NCBI GenBank assembly: GCA_943735955.1
Contig: OX030960.1
Location: forward strand, 444,397-508,396
DNA: 64,000 nucleotides
Reading direction: 5' to 3'
DNA from: Piscicola geometra
Lineage: Eukaryota > Annelida > Clitellata > Hirudinida > Piscicolidae
Shown in pieces: positions 33,918 to 46,099 of the stretch. Positions within the stretch are counted from its first letter, which is position 1, and each line of letters begins with the position of its first letter. The position numbers were made by a program, and so were the translations under genes. Below the pieces are notes generated by a model that ran no database searches, was not told the origin of the DNA, and worked only from the letters and a program-made list of their open reading frames with translations.

Positions 33918-35704
33918 CCCATTAACGCATGACTCAAAGGAATTAATTAATTTTTTTACATTTTCTTGAAAAACTGATTCTAAAAAATAAAATCAAAAAA
34001 TTAGTCTGAAATATTTTATACAAAAAAAGTTATAATGAAAATAAAAAATGTCCTTTAAAAAGGACACTATGCATTGCTACTGACGGTAATCACGATTCAT
34101 GGTAGATGCTGAAGCACTCCAAATGTAAAGCTACATTACATTCAAGGCATTTCTTTTCCACTTTCTTTCCACATTGCTTGCATTATTTTTTGGCCATCTT
34201 CAATTTTACCAATAAAATGATCTTTTCCATCGTATCGGACATCTGCAACACGCTTTTAGCTAAATTCATGGATTCTTTTTTTTCTTTTTTGATCTGTTTG
34301 AAACCATATGAAAAGATTATAAATATTTCAGTATAACATGGAGTGTCTTTTGGTAAGCATTTTATTAGTTTAGATACCACTGATCCACCAAGTCCTAATT
34401 CGCTATTGAACTCTTCCGAGGCTCCTTGATACGGGTAACAGTTTACCAAATACCCAAGCCTATTATTTAGGCACCAAACTTTATATCCAAACCTTATGGG
34501 TTTTCCTCTGATAAACAGTTTTGATGAATGCCTTCCATAATATGGAACCATTGATTCATCAATCGCCAAATGACATTCTTTGGGCCAAAATTTGAGAAAT
34601 CTTTCATTCATAGCATCAAATAATGGACGCACTTTGGCCATCTTGTCTAACTTATTAATTTTCTCGTTGTCATTGCAATGCAAATATCTTAATAACTCTT
34701 CAAATCTGTTGACAGTCTTACAGCTAGATTGTGTACATCGTCGCTCTGTTCCCAGTACATCCTGCGGTTGGCCAAAGGAACATAACCTGAAAGCATGAGT
34801 AAAGCCAGCACCACTCTATATTCATTTTCAGTAGCATTCAGCTGTTTTAGTTTTTGGCTGTCATATAAATTTGACATGTCTGTTATTAGCTTGATGACTG
34901 GTACATCCAAAAATAAATTAACCAATGTGAGAGGAGACATGTTTTCTAAATTTGGTTTGTTCTCTGAACTATTATCTGCCAATAATCCAGTAGTAATGTC
35001 TTTTTTGGTCCATCTCCGATCAATTTTACTTTTTTTTAGCTGGCCTTTTTACAGCAGTTTCTTCTCTACTTATAGTGGTTTTCTCTTCCCCAATTTTGGA
35101 AATTACTATTTCTGCTTCTGCATTTAGCTGGTTTCTTGATAAATTATCTAGGGTACCTTCACCATCTTCGGGTCCACTATCCTCATCAGAGCAGTTTGGG
35201 TCAGTAGGAGGAATAATGTCTATATCTGCTGAAAAGAAATCATTGTCATCTTCCAAAATACTAATGACTTCATGAAGAGCGAATCTGAAAATAATTGTTT
35301 TTACCATCAGTATTACTGCATAGCGTCCTTAAAAAAGGACACTCAATAAAACACAGTTTTTGGAAATAATATTACATGTAAAATGAAATTTATTTTAAAA
35401 TAAGATATAAGAATGAATAACAATAAAATAATGTTATAAATTATGAATGGTAGACATTAAATAAAATTATAAATAATTTTTTTTCATGAGCCATGACAAA
35501 AACACAAAAAATTTAGTTATCGCCTCGAAAAATCAGAATATCGAAACAATCTATCAATTTCAAATCACCAAAATTTTTTAAAACAAAGACTTCAGTTTAT
35601 ATAGAACAGGATTAGTTGCAAAGATAATAAATATAATCAAGATAACTATTATAAAAAAAACTTTTTATTGCTGTCCTTAAAAAAGGACAGTATGCGTTAA
35701 TGGG
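33918..35704 (-). mobile_element. piggyBac transposon, internally deleted sibling copy
   Basis: The termini match 15024-17390 (CCCATTAACGCAT and complement) and TTAA flanks it at 33914-33917 and 35705-35708. Most of the sequence is nearly identical to the first copy. A deletion corresponding to about 15447-16018 of the first copy joins the two parts at a short ATG microhomology near 34342. It removes the second and third catalytic Asp and the intron donor. A small deletion lies near 34718, and one extra base near 35038 breaks the N-terminal frame. It could only move if a complete transposase is supplied. Confidence 0.95.
34183..35307 (-). pseudogene. piggyBac transposase remnant (copy 2)
   Basis: Three frame pieces cover the acidic N-terminus (35307-35026), the NRRMYWEQSDDVHNLA part (34982-34689) and the block with HLAIDESMVPYYGRHS (34683-34183). 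The last reads across the deletion straight into the intron and the C-terminal exon. Two of the three catalytic Asp are lost. Confidence 0.85.
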
Positions 35705-35708
35705 TTAA

Positions 35709-38432
35709 GAATGGAATTAAAAATAGAAACGTGTACCAGAGAAATATTTAAGACCCGGGTACCCAAATCTATTCTGGCAATAAAAATAAGTAAAAATATA
35801 AAAGTTCATATGGAGAAATTATTCATTAAACACCTATTTAAAATTGGAACTACTTTTTAAATAGATAAAAAATAAGACATTTTAACAAACAATTTTTTAT
35901 TGAACGGAGGTTTGCCAGGAAAATTTAAAAAAAACTTATTTATAAGATTGAATTCAAATTTCTATATTAAGCAAACTATAAACGTGAAAATTCATGATAT
36001 ACCTTGTTTAAATTAGCATATTAAGTTTGAATAAAATATTACATGCTTGAAACTAAGCATTTATCCTAAAATGTAAAATTTAAAAAAATTATCTCAGTTT
36101 TTGAATTTGGACCCAGTTTTCATCGCTAGTTTGATGCAACCACGTATGGATTTCTATTCGTGAAAGAGATGGATCTGAAGGCATGTAGTTTTAGGTCTTT
36201 TTGCATGTGTCTCGTGTAAGTCAATGTTCGTTTTTTTTAAAAAGAAAGACTTAAATGCTCATGTGTGTGACTGAATAAAAGTCGTTTTAAAAGAATTTGA
36301 ATGTTTGTGTGGATGTTTGCTTGTGCTCTTTCGTTCCGTTCTCGTCTCAGCTCTCATCTAACATTCCTTTCTGAATAGCATAAATACTAATAAGTCTCAT
36401 GAGTTTCAGAAATACAGGCTTATATATGCATTTTAGTTTTCTCTGAATTAAGTGTCTAGTTTTTATTTGTAACAAATATAGTGCACAAAAGTTAATCTTT
36501 CAAATGTTTTAGTTTCAGAAGACAACTTTCAAAACGCAATAGTGAGTATTTCACATACTATATCATCTGTTGTCTGTTGCGCAAGGTACGAGAGCACCGT
36601 CTCGGCTTACAGACGATCTCATGTTGCCGTCTTACGTCAGGTCAATCGTCCACGTCTGCAATGAATTTTGGTCTGGAGAAGCCTTTTTGAAATGATTGAT
36701 GAGTGCGTTCTGCGTGACAGTTCTTTAGCAAATGTCCGCAAAAATAAGTTAGATATGAATGGAAAAACTGTGGTAGAGAAAATGTTATAGTCTTATAGAT
36801 ACAACAAAAATATATTAAAACAGAAGAAAACAATTTTTAAACTATTTCCAAAACTTTTCACAGCTTCATCAGCATAGTTTTTGCGCTGAGATTTGTCTTG
36901 ACGACCTGAGAGACGCTGGTTCGCTAGGTCTTGCCGACTCAATTACTCACGCAGCTGAGACGTATGTGATTAATGCTCGTGCATTTGTAACGCGAATTTT
37001 TACCAGTAAAAACACTTTTGGAAAAAAAAGTTGATTAGTGTGAAGGTATTTTGTTTCGAAGAAGTAATGTGTGAGTTCTCAAAAGAAACATAGACAATAG
37101 ATCGTAAATTTAAAGGTTGAAAAAAATTATGGCAAATAATAATTCTTCTGCGACGCAAAACTCTTAATAAAATTAATTTGAAAAAGTGAAAGCTTTTATA
37201 CGAATCTAAGAAAATAAAAAAAGCTACTAAAAAAATAACAACATAAAAGAAAGAAAGTATCTTATCTTACGTCATCTCTGCAAGAGCTTCGTTTGTATGC
37301 GAGTAGTGACGGGCCTGGAATATTCGAGTGTCAATTTCACGCGTTTGATCATTACAAATGTGACAGCGCATCTCCATACAGAGCACCACTCACGCCATGC
37401 TTTCGCAGCCACAATGCCACTTCGGAGAACTTGTCCGACTTCTGTGCCTTCTCATAGAGCTAAATGAATGCAACACAAACAAGCAAATAACTCTTCTACA
37501 ATGCAGGAAAGTGGTAGAATCTTCTTTTCAGAGAGGCTTCTTAATCTCGAAATTTTGTCGCGAGCACCACAAACGAATTTCAAGAAATTCCATCAATCAA
37601 ATTAATCTCTCTGAAGACCCACCCCTTGGTCATCATCTTCTCGGAATGTCTCCGTAACTTTGAATGTTAAAACGATAAATAAAAAACACTTGAAGAGGCA
37701 GTGAGCGAATGTTTTGAGACTTGGAAAATTTACGAAAGGAAAAACAGCATTAATATTTGATCGTCATTTGCATAGCAACTTTTGATTCATCACCTAGATA
37801 TCTTCTCGGTCTCAAAGGAAATTCTTCGCCTGGTCGTAACGCTTGTCATTTTCCTCCGCTGAAGTTTACTGCTTTGAAATCTTCTCCATATTTTTTCTGC
37901 TTCTTTACAATAACTCTTTTAAACTTTTGTATTTATAACTCATTCAATTTAAAAATTTTAATAAATCATTGTAAATTCATAAGAAACATCATTTTTTACA
38001 GATTACTTATTGCTCAAGGTTTTCGACGGCCTACTCATGCAAATCAACACAAAAGCACAGCATCTTGCGAGTGGAATGGAAACTTATAATAATTGGGTGA
38101 CATAAAACTTAATAAATTGTTTTGAAAGTGGTTTTGTTACATTGTAAAATGTAAACGAAAAGATATGTTAATACGCTTTGTTAATGCCTACGGAATTCTC
38201 TTCCCATTAGCCCTTTAATCAATAAAAAACTGAATAAATTTTTATGACATTTTGATTTGGACTTTTCAAGTTGATTCCACACACACCATTGTTATCTTTG
38301 CCAATCTAGCTAAAAATATGAAAAAATAAGTTGATTATCATTAAATGCTCCATCTAAATCTCTTTTTTTTTAAATGCTATTTCAACAAGAATATTATGTA
38401 CAGTTCTCTGGAGTGGAGGAGAAGTGCGAGGC
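35709..38432. other. Intergenic region between piggyBac and neurexin 3' end
   Basis: No gene is recognised. Frames at 37397-37657 and 37757-38089 lack domains. The 3' UTR of the minus-strand neurexin gene should lie just below 38433. Confidence 0.45.
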
Positions 38433-39339
38433 TCACACGTACCACTCCTTCACGTCGGGGCGCTTGTGACTGACGGTGTTGAAGGCCACTGCTTGAGACG
38501 CCTTCGACACATCTTGCATGCTCCGATGGCTCTTCAGATTGTTGTTGTCGTCATGGCAACACTCCTTCCTCACGCCCTCTCCTCTGTCCTCCGCAAACTC
38601 AAAGTCCATTGATTGCAGCTTTGCTAAATTTTTGTTGTTATTGTTTATGTTGTTGTTGCTGTTGTTATTGCTGTTGTTGCAGATGTCTGGATGGTGGTAG
38701 TTGTTGAGGGGCACTTTTTTGTGGTACTTGTCGACTTCTTTGTGGCGGTACTTGATGAAAGCGTACAGAAGCACTGCTATCAGCACCAAGAGACCAGCCA
38801 GGATGCCACCAATCAGAGCTATGTTCATCATGAGAGAACCTCCTATTGGTCTGTTGAAGAGGAAGAAGGTTGAAGTTGGCTTCGAGAATGGTGAAGATGA
38901 GAAGGAGGAAAACGATGAAGCAGGAAACGAAGACGATGATTCGACAAACGAACCAGGTTGTAGCATTTTGCTCAGATGTGTCTTTGGCACAGCATCTGTG
39001 GACTTGCTGTTCAGTGATTCATTGCCTAGTTTTGAAAATGTAGATGTGTTCGTGTTGATGACTGTTTCCGATTTTCTCTCATTGTCTGCAGATTCATCCT
39101 CCTCATCCTCATCATCATCATCACATTCATCCTCAAGTTGAGCATCTCCGTCAGCTGCACTGACCCTTTGGTTTTTCAAATGTTTTTGGCACTTTCTTTT
39201 GTTGCCTGAAGAGTAACTTTCTTCATTGCTTTTATCAGCCCCTTCATCGTCGTTATCATTCTCAAAAACTTCATCTTCCCTTTTAGAATCGCCATAACCA
39301 TCATCTTCATCATCATCACCACCACCAGAAACTTTATAT
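38433..39339 (-). CDS. Neurexin last exon: acidic stalk, TM, PDZ-ligand tail
   Basis: The exon begins after TTTGATACAG with long Asp/Glu runs (GGGDDDEDDGYG, DECDDDDEDEEDES), then a Ser/Phe-rich stretch. A single TM helix follows (LMMNIALIGGILAGLLVLIA then VLLYAFIKYRHKE; the LLYAFIKYR end matches neurexins). The cytoplasmic part has a poly-Asn insert (NNSNNNINNNNKN) and the C-terminus KRPDVKEWYV, a class II-type PDZ ligand like that of insect neurexin. The Asn run is a microsatellite (GTT/TTA on the + strand, 38635-38690). Stop TGA at 38435-38433. Confidence 0.9.
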
Positions 39340-42300
39340 CTGTATCAAAGGTAAATGAAAGTACTTTAAATTGAAACTAACGAGTAACTGATGCCACGAA
39401 TCAAAACTTGGAGCATTTTTAATAGCACGCACCTGCTTGCTTCTCTCGCGCCGTCAGCGAAGATGAGCGACTCTTGGCAGGCTGCGTCGCCGGAACATGC
39501 GATGTTCTTGTGACGGCTCCTCAAAGCGTGCTCCAAGGGCTCTCTGCCCTTCGTGCTCGCAAGCTTTGAACGACGAGGCTCTGTTCTTTTACCGTTGTTG
39601 TTGTTTTTTTCACTTTTTCTGTGAGAAATAGAGATTTGAAAACTTCAACTTTAAGTGAAGAAATGTAACTGGCATTGAAGGGTTGAGAAAGGAATGTTGT
39701 CCATATACGATAGTTTCTAACTTGACTGAGAAGGGAGCATGTGGTAATGGCTGCGTCCACAAGGATTCTCTTCCTGACATCTTCACTCTGCTGTCTCCCA
39801 AGGCTGCCAGATCCAAGACTCTGTGCCCATTCACTACAAGTCCTGAGCTCCAGGTTTGAAACAAACATTACATTTTTTGTATGACTTTTTCAATGGTACT
39901 CCAACTTTCAATTCTTGAAAAATAATAGAATCAAGCTAGATAGAAATATCTTCGTGGTCAAAATGAGAAAAGAATAAGAGTGAGTCTGGAGCACCTGATA
40001 TGATGCCGACGAAGGGGTGGTAGGCGGGAGTGGCATGTGCTCTGCCTGCAACGAGAACTGTCGAGAAGGAGTCCAAGGTGCTGGTCGAGCTTTCTATGGA
40101 CATCAGAGTTTGGCACATGAGTGGCATATTAGTTTTTTTTAATTTAAGCATCTAATTGTTTTCTTTTGTAATAAATTAGAATTATTTTTTTTTGGCAAGC
40201 TTCAATTTTAAAAGAGTATCTCTGAGAAGGACAAAAATGATGATAGTATGCAGACTAAAACCTAATTAAACTCAAACAATCGACAGAGTTTTTCAAACTT
40301 ATACGACATTCACTAGGTGCTGAGACTAACTAGAGGGTGTGTGAAACGCTGGGAAATGAACTGAAAAGCAATGTTTGAAACATATTATTCTGTAGACACA
40401 AGTTTTAAAAATAATAAGTCACATGTAAAAAGAGAAAAACTCTAACTAAGGAAATCCAATAGAATTGTACTATCAAGCAAAATCGCATAAGCTTTTGCAT
40501 TTCACTAAAACATGTTTATTTCGAAAAGTGAAAGGATTTTAAGATGGAGTGTTTGACGCAAGCACAACACATTACATTGAGAATGCCTACCATCAAGTTC
40601 TATGGGAGAAACTCCATACAAATCTAAGAATAGAAAAGTGTTATTGTCCCTAAGTAATGTCAATCCAATTATTGGAAAATATATATAAAAATAAATATGT
40701 CAATTTAGTCAAAATACTTCATATGGAAAAGTTGAAAACAATGAAATCTCTTGGAAAAAGTGCAAATAGGATTAAAATGGAAGGCGGTTTGCCGAAAAAA
40801 CCACTATCTTTAACGGCTCTCCACTCAATATAAGTCGTTTCCAAAAATTTTAAACAAGATCTTCTCACATCCACTTAACAAAGTGCTGGCGAGGGCAGCC
40901 ATACTTAGCATGACCACTCTCCTCCGTCAAAGAAGTCTCCAATGATTTGGACATGCACGTCAAATGATTGATGGCTTGCTTCCAAAAGACGTTTGATTCA
41001 GTGAGCTTGCCTCAGGTTGGAGAGCAACTGGCAGGCTACATCTTCGCTACAAGGACGTCTGCAAGCGCGATCTCAAGACTGCAGAGATCAACGTCAGCAC
41101 CTGGGAATCGCTTGCTCATAATAGAAGTAACTGGAGACAAGTGTGTGTGTGAGACTAGAAGTGGCGGAAGCTAAGATTTGCCAGTGACACTTTGTAGACA
41201 AAAGAACAGCCAGCAGTGGTCAGCAGTCAGGTCAGGTGATCAAACTGTAGCAGAGGGCCACTCTAGAGGAGGCTTGTAGAGTTACAGCATGAAGCATTGG
41301 TGCATTGTCTTCCAAGACTGACAAGCCAACAACAACATTGACTCAGCACCACAATCATTCCATATTCCCCAAAGGATGAGACAAGTGCGCAAACCTGTAG
41401 GGTGCTTGGGCTGCATGGGCTGCTGATCGAGCTGAAATGTGGCGTTGGAACTCTTCCTCGAAAACCTCACCACGTGGTAGTGGTTGTCGTCCACGCTGGT
41501 GAAGAACTCTCCGACAGGATGCTCCATCGAAGCCACGCTGTAGACTGCCAAAACCTTGCCTTCTGCCTGAGTGGTTGTGTGCAAACAACAAAATTTAAAT
41601 TTAAATTTAGACAAAGTTCACAAGTATTCTGAAAAAATACTTTTTGGGAAAATCAGTTTATATATTGGCTGCACGATGAGTGACTTACAATTTCAAACTC
41701 GATGAAGTCTTCTGACTCTTCGCTCTGCAGTCGCAACAGCACAGCGTCTGACTGGTTAGTGGCGAAACCAAAGACAATGTGGTCTTCAGTGGTATTTTGC
41801 CAGTGCTTTCTGTCCAGTGTGAAGACCATGGCGGGGTTGTCATTGCCAGCGTCGTGTTGAAACTTGTATGTGAAGCTATCTGAGAAAAGCGAGAAGATCT
41901 ATCGGCAGGTATTTATGATATTTTATGTAATAAAAACGAAACTTTTGTGAACTTTTTGTTTTTTTTTTAATTACAGCGTTTGTTAGTTCTCTGCGCAATA
42001 AAAACTCATGAAAAGCAGTAAAGGGCATGCACACCCAGTTGGCAGTGGGCGCCGATGAAGGAGGTTGCGGTGCACTGGCACTTGTCTCTTTCACAACGAC
42101 CTCCCCGTCTGCACAAGTGGTCCTGGCACGGAACTGTTGGTCGCAGCAATATGCTCTTTGTTGGAGAATGAAGGACAAAAAAGTAAGCACTGCACTAAGT
42201 TTATGAGTAAAATAAAGGTTTTCCCGCCCACCACTTTTGCAGCCAGCTCCCACTCGATGGCCCCTGCTGAGCAAATGAGAAAGGCTCATGCTGTTGCCGT

Positions 42301-42761
42301 TCAACGACTGCACCCTCAAGCAGCCCACCATACTCTTCTTTGGCACGTTTTGGTGCAACGTTGTTGCTATGTCTTTGGAAGCTCCACCTGCAAATAGGAA
42401 ACCAAAATTTTTGATTTATTTTTACTGCCATTCAGAAAGGGCATAAGTAATTTTTATTTAAACTCTCACCCAGATACAGCACAGAGTCTTTATTCAGCAG
42501 AGACGTGACGTCAGAGTCGGAAATGAAGTTTTGCAGACCATCGATCTCCACCACAACACTTTCGGCCATCTGCACCTCCACTTCAACCCACCTGTTCTCA
42601 TCGAGTCTTTGGCTTTGAAGCAACTTCAAACTGGACACTCCATTTTTAATAATTGTTGATTGAAGGTAGCCTTTGTACAACTCCAAAAGAAACAAGTTTG
42701 GTCCTTTGCTAGACTTTTGAAGCAGCAACATCAGCACACAACTCGACGATGACGTTTTGAG
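38433..42761 (-). CDS. Neurexin, C-terminal half (nine exons)
   Basis: Neurexins are presynaptic adhesion receptors whose LNS domains bind neuroligins and other ligands and whose tail binds PDZ proteins. Exons in order of transcription: 42761-42470, 42387-42235, 42133-42035, 41879-41689, 41566-41395, 40093-39995, 39842-39722, 39618-39433, 39339-38433. All eight junctions keep phase and together give 739 codons. The order is LNS5, EGF, LNS6, Cys-loop stalk, acidic stalk, TM, cytoplasmic tail ending KEWYV, as in alpha-neurexin. The first exon here starts in phase 0 at an AG, so more exons lie upstream at higher coordinates. I could not find LNS1-4 in the window. The introns are short except the one holding a LINE scrap (40094-41394). 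Confidence 0.9.
39433..39618 (-). CDS. Neurexin exon: stalk with cysteine loop
   Basis: A basic stretch (NNNNGKRTEPRRSKL, EPLEHALRSRHKN) leads to IACSGDAACQESLIF. The C-S-G-D-x-x-C loop resembles the small cysteine loop that neurexins carry near the membrane. The donor is GTGCGT. Confidence 0.7.
39722..39842 (-). CDS. Neurexin exon: LNS6 end
   Basis: It opens GLVVNGHRVLDLAALGDSRV, matching the neurexin GLxxNGxxVLxxAAxxDxxV block, then KMSGRESLWTQPLP. The donor is uncertain: GTTAGA at 39721 gives the phase-2 exit required by the next exon. Confidence 0.75.
39995..40093 (-). CDS. Neurexin exon: LNS6 third part
   Basis: SSTSTLDSFSTVLVAGRAH then ATPAYHPFVGIIS, the strand before the conserved (I/L)SG turn. 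The acceptor TGTCCATAG is poor in pyrimidines, but phase and homology agree. Confidence 0.8.
40860..41165 (+). mobile_element. Decayed LINE C-terminal scrap in neurexin intron
   Basis: With two in-frame stops the + strand reads LLRQRSLQ-stop-FGHARQM, LPKDV-stop-FSELASG, LRYKDVCKRDLKTAEINVST and WESLAHNRSNWRQV. This is the C-terminal block common in L1/RTE-like elements (RYKDVCKRDLK...W). It is antisense to neurexin and inert. Confidence 0.75.
41395..41566 (-). CDS. Neurexin exon: LNS6 middle part
   Basis: It contains DDNHYHVVRFSRKSSNATFQ and LDQQPMQPKHPT, the YHVVRFxRxxxNATxQxD signature of neurexin LNS6. Phase 0 in, phase 1 out (GTTTGC). Confidence 0.92.
41689..41879 (-). CDS. Neurexin exon: LNS6 first part
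   Basis: After CTTTTCTCAG it reads DSFTYKFQHDAGNDNPAM, then EDHIVFGFATNQSDAVLL and ESEDFIEFEI up to GTAAGT. The IxxGF(x)T and DAVLLRLQS strands are typical LNS6. Confidence 0.9.
42035..42133 (-). CDS. Neurexin exon: EGF-like domain
   Basis: The 99-nt, phase 1-1 exon encodes PCQDHLCRRGGRCERDKCQC and TATSFIGAHCQL, with six Cys in EGF spacing and the neurexin-typical T-x-F-x-G-x-x-C end. It sits between two LNS domains as expected for EGF-C. Confidence 0.9.
42235..42387 (-). CDS. Neurexin exon: LNS5 last part
   Basis: It opens after CTATTTGCAG and reads GGASKDIATTLHQN, SMVGCLRVQSLNGNSMSL and HRVGAGCK. The two Cys form the usual C-terminal LNS disulfide. The donor GTGGTG is weak, but it gives the phase 1 needed for the EGF exon. 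Confidence 0.85.
42470..42761 (-). CDS. Neurexin exon: LNS5 first part
   Basis: Laminin-G-type strands are visible in GPNLFLLELYKGYLQSTI, DENRWVEVEVQMAES (the W-x-V of the WHxV motif) and VVVEIDGLQNF, ending NKDSVLYLG at the donor GTGAGA. The acceptor TTTTCACGCCAG precedes 42761. Confidence 0.85.
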
Positions 42762-42882
42762 CTGGCGTGAAAAGTGAAGATTATGAGTTGTAATTGAATT
42801 GCTGCCCGTTCGAGAGACAGACTTTTGAAAATTCCATTAGATTCTTTTGTGCGAAAGTGGTGAAAGCACTGTTCTAGCTCAC

Positions 42883-43027
42883 TTCACTCAAGTCATTACT
42901 TTTCCTACTATTTTCATCAACGTCATCATCATCATTTTCACCCTCATCCTCATCCTTCTTATTTTCATCATCATCCTCAAACTCTTCCTCTTCATCATCC
43001 TTTCGTGACTTTTCTTTAATTTCATTT
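42883..43027 (-). CDS. Possible acidic exon just upstream of LNS5
   Basis: AG before 43027 and GTGAGC after 42883 frame a 145-nt exon (phase 2 to 0) reading NEIKEKSRKDDEEEEFEDDD, ENKKDEDEGENDDDD and SRKSNDLSE. It would join the phase-0 LNS5 exon. An acidic insert here is not usual for neurexins, and the DNA is a GAT/GAA-rich simple repeat, so this may be chance. Confidence 0.3.
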
Positions 43028-45463
43028 CTGTAACCTAGCTTGTAATCATTAACAAGTCACTTAATTTCATTAGCTCGCGTGAATACATTCGCACGTCATG
43101 CGTATTTACAGGAACAAACTCACACACACACTTGAACACACATGCAATTACAGAAACCTTCCTTAGAATTAGAGAAACACAGCGTTTGACCAGACACACA
43201 AACAGCTTTGAAGCTCGCTAGGACTGCATTGTGGCATTGAAATGCGAAACAATGGTCACGTGAGGTGATTGTACGGTCGCGCAAGACTTTCTCTACCTCA
43301 CTCGCCAATTCGCTTAATCGAAAAACAAATTAACTTTACAAAAATATATTTTAATTATATAAAAAATCTGAAGCAAATTGAAGCGCCCTGACGTCCCTTC
43401 AGAACATGGAAATCCCGTCAAACTCAGTTCCCACAACTCCAATTCGTATCAATCACTGGATTGAATCTCACGAACGCAGCAAGCAATCAAGTACAAATGA
43501 CTTTTTCTTCTTGATCTCTGAACATTCATTTTGCTCCTTAATGAAAACCTTTGCACTTTGAAGTAGAGTTAATGAATACTTCTGATTGCCAAAGCAACTT
43601 CATTAATACACGCTATGTGTTGATTTAAAGATTTCCAGCAGATTAAAAGGCTGTAACTATCTCAAGTGATCAGTTTAATTGCTCTTCTATTGTGTTTGCA
43701 TTTCAATATTGCAATCCTCAAGGGGTCTTTCTCTTGTTTTCTTTCTTTGCCTACCACGCAAACGTTCTGCTCGCTCCAATTCGCTAATTTTTAATAATAT
43801 TCCACTTCGTTTCACACACAGTTTTTGAACGATTAAAATTACAAATCAATAATCCCCACTTAGCAGGTGCGTCCGATAATAAGGCTTCTTCCCAATTTAT
43901 CTAGAAGCTGGATGCGTGCCAGAGACCATCCCAACTTGGTTATAAACCATGAATTAAAACCTTAAACATGAGCATCCACGTTGCCCACAGAATGGCTCCA
44001 AATAGGATGAATTAAACAGAATTTGTTTTCGATGGCATGCTCCAAACTGGAGAAAACATACGACGACGATGATGAATTTATCATGCATTATTTAACTTTC
44101 AATTCATTATGTACTTCAACAACGCCACAAAACCACTTTTTCGAGCGTTTTCTCAGCTTTAAAAGGGATTAATTTTTGCATTATTCACAAGCGCATTAAA
44201 CTTCTTCCTTTGCAGTCTTTCCATCATCATATCCTCTCATTTCCTCGTTCTTAATAATTTTCATATTTCATCATCATTCTCTTCCTCTTGATCCTTTTCC
44301 TATCTGGACTCTCTGTTCTAACTTAATTTCTCTAAAGTAAACATAGGCACTCTCAGGTCCGTTTATGTACCAGTCCCCAGACATTTGCTATCCATTACTC
44401 TACTCCCTCATTTGAGACCCCTTGTCCTCTTTGCGTCCATTCTTTTCCGACGCATTTATAACCTGGAACCTGTTCAATCATTTCACCAACCCATCTCACT
44501 CACCATTCACCACCTTCTAGTTCAATCCTCTTTTCAGACGTATTTATTACTTTAGTTTAACACTTTTATTAGTTTTTTACTACCACTGTCTTCATCACTA
44601 TACCCAAATGCCCAAATGTCTCCGCTCACCACCTTCCGATGCGCTAACAGCCTCACTGACGCACTTTGAAGTATGTTTGTTCTGTTCCATTTCAGAATCT
44701 CATCCTTTTTGGAACGGCACCAATTATAGAATCTTTACAGACAAATATCTAAGATTTTTTCCATTTAAAATTAAGCTTTTTAATTTTGAATAGAGTTAGG
44801 TTAACAGTCAGTCAGTCAGACAGACAGACAGATAGATGGACAGTCAACCAGTCTGTCTTCCATAGTCTTTTATACCATTGGAACACAAGAGTAAAACTTC
44901 CAAACAATGGTCTTCATTCTTTTTTGTTTTTTGATAATCTCAAACAGTCGTTGAGCTTCAACGCTGTCCATTCCACAACATAGATTTCCTTTTTTTTCTG
45001 CCTTTTATTTCGTCCCTTTCCGAACTATGCCTTGAACAACTGTTTTGGCCAGCCCTGAAAAGCGAGAGATACAACCATACCATCTCAGTATCCTCCTTTT
45101 CACTGTGTCAGCAGGTCTGCGTGGGGCGCAATAGCATTCCTAACTCTCTTTCTGGCTTCATTATTGGTGATTTCATAGTTTTAAGAAATTTCGAAAAGAT
45201 TTCGGAAGCACCTCATTTGCTTGCAAAAGTGACAATAGGATTCTTTGAAAAAAATTATTTGAATATAAAGTTTCTATTGCACAGTTTCCTTCTAAAACGG
45301 AACAGATTCTAAAATAAGACGAAATATGCCTCTTGACAAAACCATGCAGTATGTTTCTTCCAGTATTCGGCCCTCGTCGAGTCTTTTCAGCTAATTAGAA
45401 TAATTCAAGTTTAAAAATTAGACATTCATTTTATTGATATGTAGTCTCATGTTATCATTTCAG
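43028..45463. other. Stretch without assigned gene
   Basis: No LNS exon is found on the minus strand. CAGT/CAGA microsatellite at about 44805-44845. The small frames (43120-43308 and others) lack domains. Confidence 0.4.
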
Positions 45464-45635
45464 AAAAAAAAAGCCAAGAAGATGGTGGATAAAACTCAAG
45501 TACCTAAAGAAATATCTTGATGTTTCACCAAAAGAGTATCACAAAAAGAAAGAAATAAAAGTTAATGTATTAAACAACCAACACCGTGAAGTTTGTTCAG
45601 GAGCACTAACTCATAGTGAGGGAAATGCGTTATAA
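45464..45635 (+). CDS. Candidate 3'-terminal exon, unknown protein
   Basis: A good acceptor (TTATCATTTCAG) ends at 45463. The frame reads KKPRRWWIKLKYLKKYLDVS, PKEYHKKKEIKVNVLNN and ends at TAA 45633. It is basic with no domain known to me. It could be the last exon of an unrecognised + strand gene or an old transposon piece. Confidence 0.3.
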
Positions 45636-46099
45636 ATATTTAATGGAATGACTGATGTGCTAGACCAATGCAAAGTATTTGTGTGTTGTATCTGTGAATA
45701 TCTGTCAATACTGGAGTAAAAATGAATTTCTTGTTATAATAAAAAAATATGGAAAGAGGCATTTCTATATCTCAGTACATAAAATGTATTTGATTGGTCC
45801 TAAGGCATTTAATCGACAAAATTCTTGGTGCAAAGGAAACTTCCTCTAACATGTCCTATGACTTTGTTAAAGAGCTTAGTGACAACTTTAAAAACCTTAA
45901 AAAAAACTTTTGAAAAAGTGATTTAAAAATAAAATGTTAAAACATCAAATGGCGCCACGATATGCAGTTTTTTTATGATCTTGGAATGGTCTTCCGATAC
46001 TACCAAGTTATTTAGTTTTTATTAATTTCAAAGTCTTTCGTAATGGAAAGTGGAACTCTGAAATAATATATGCCCTACTTACTTTTATTCTACTTCCAG
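45636..46099. other. Unassigned spacer
   Basis: AT-rich, no feature recognised. Confidence 0.4.
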
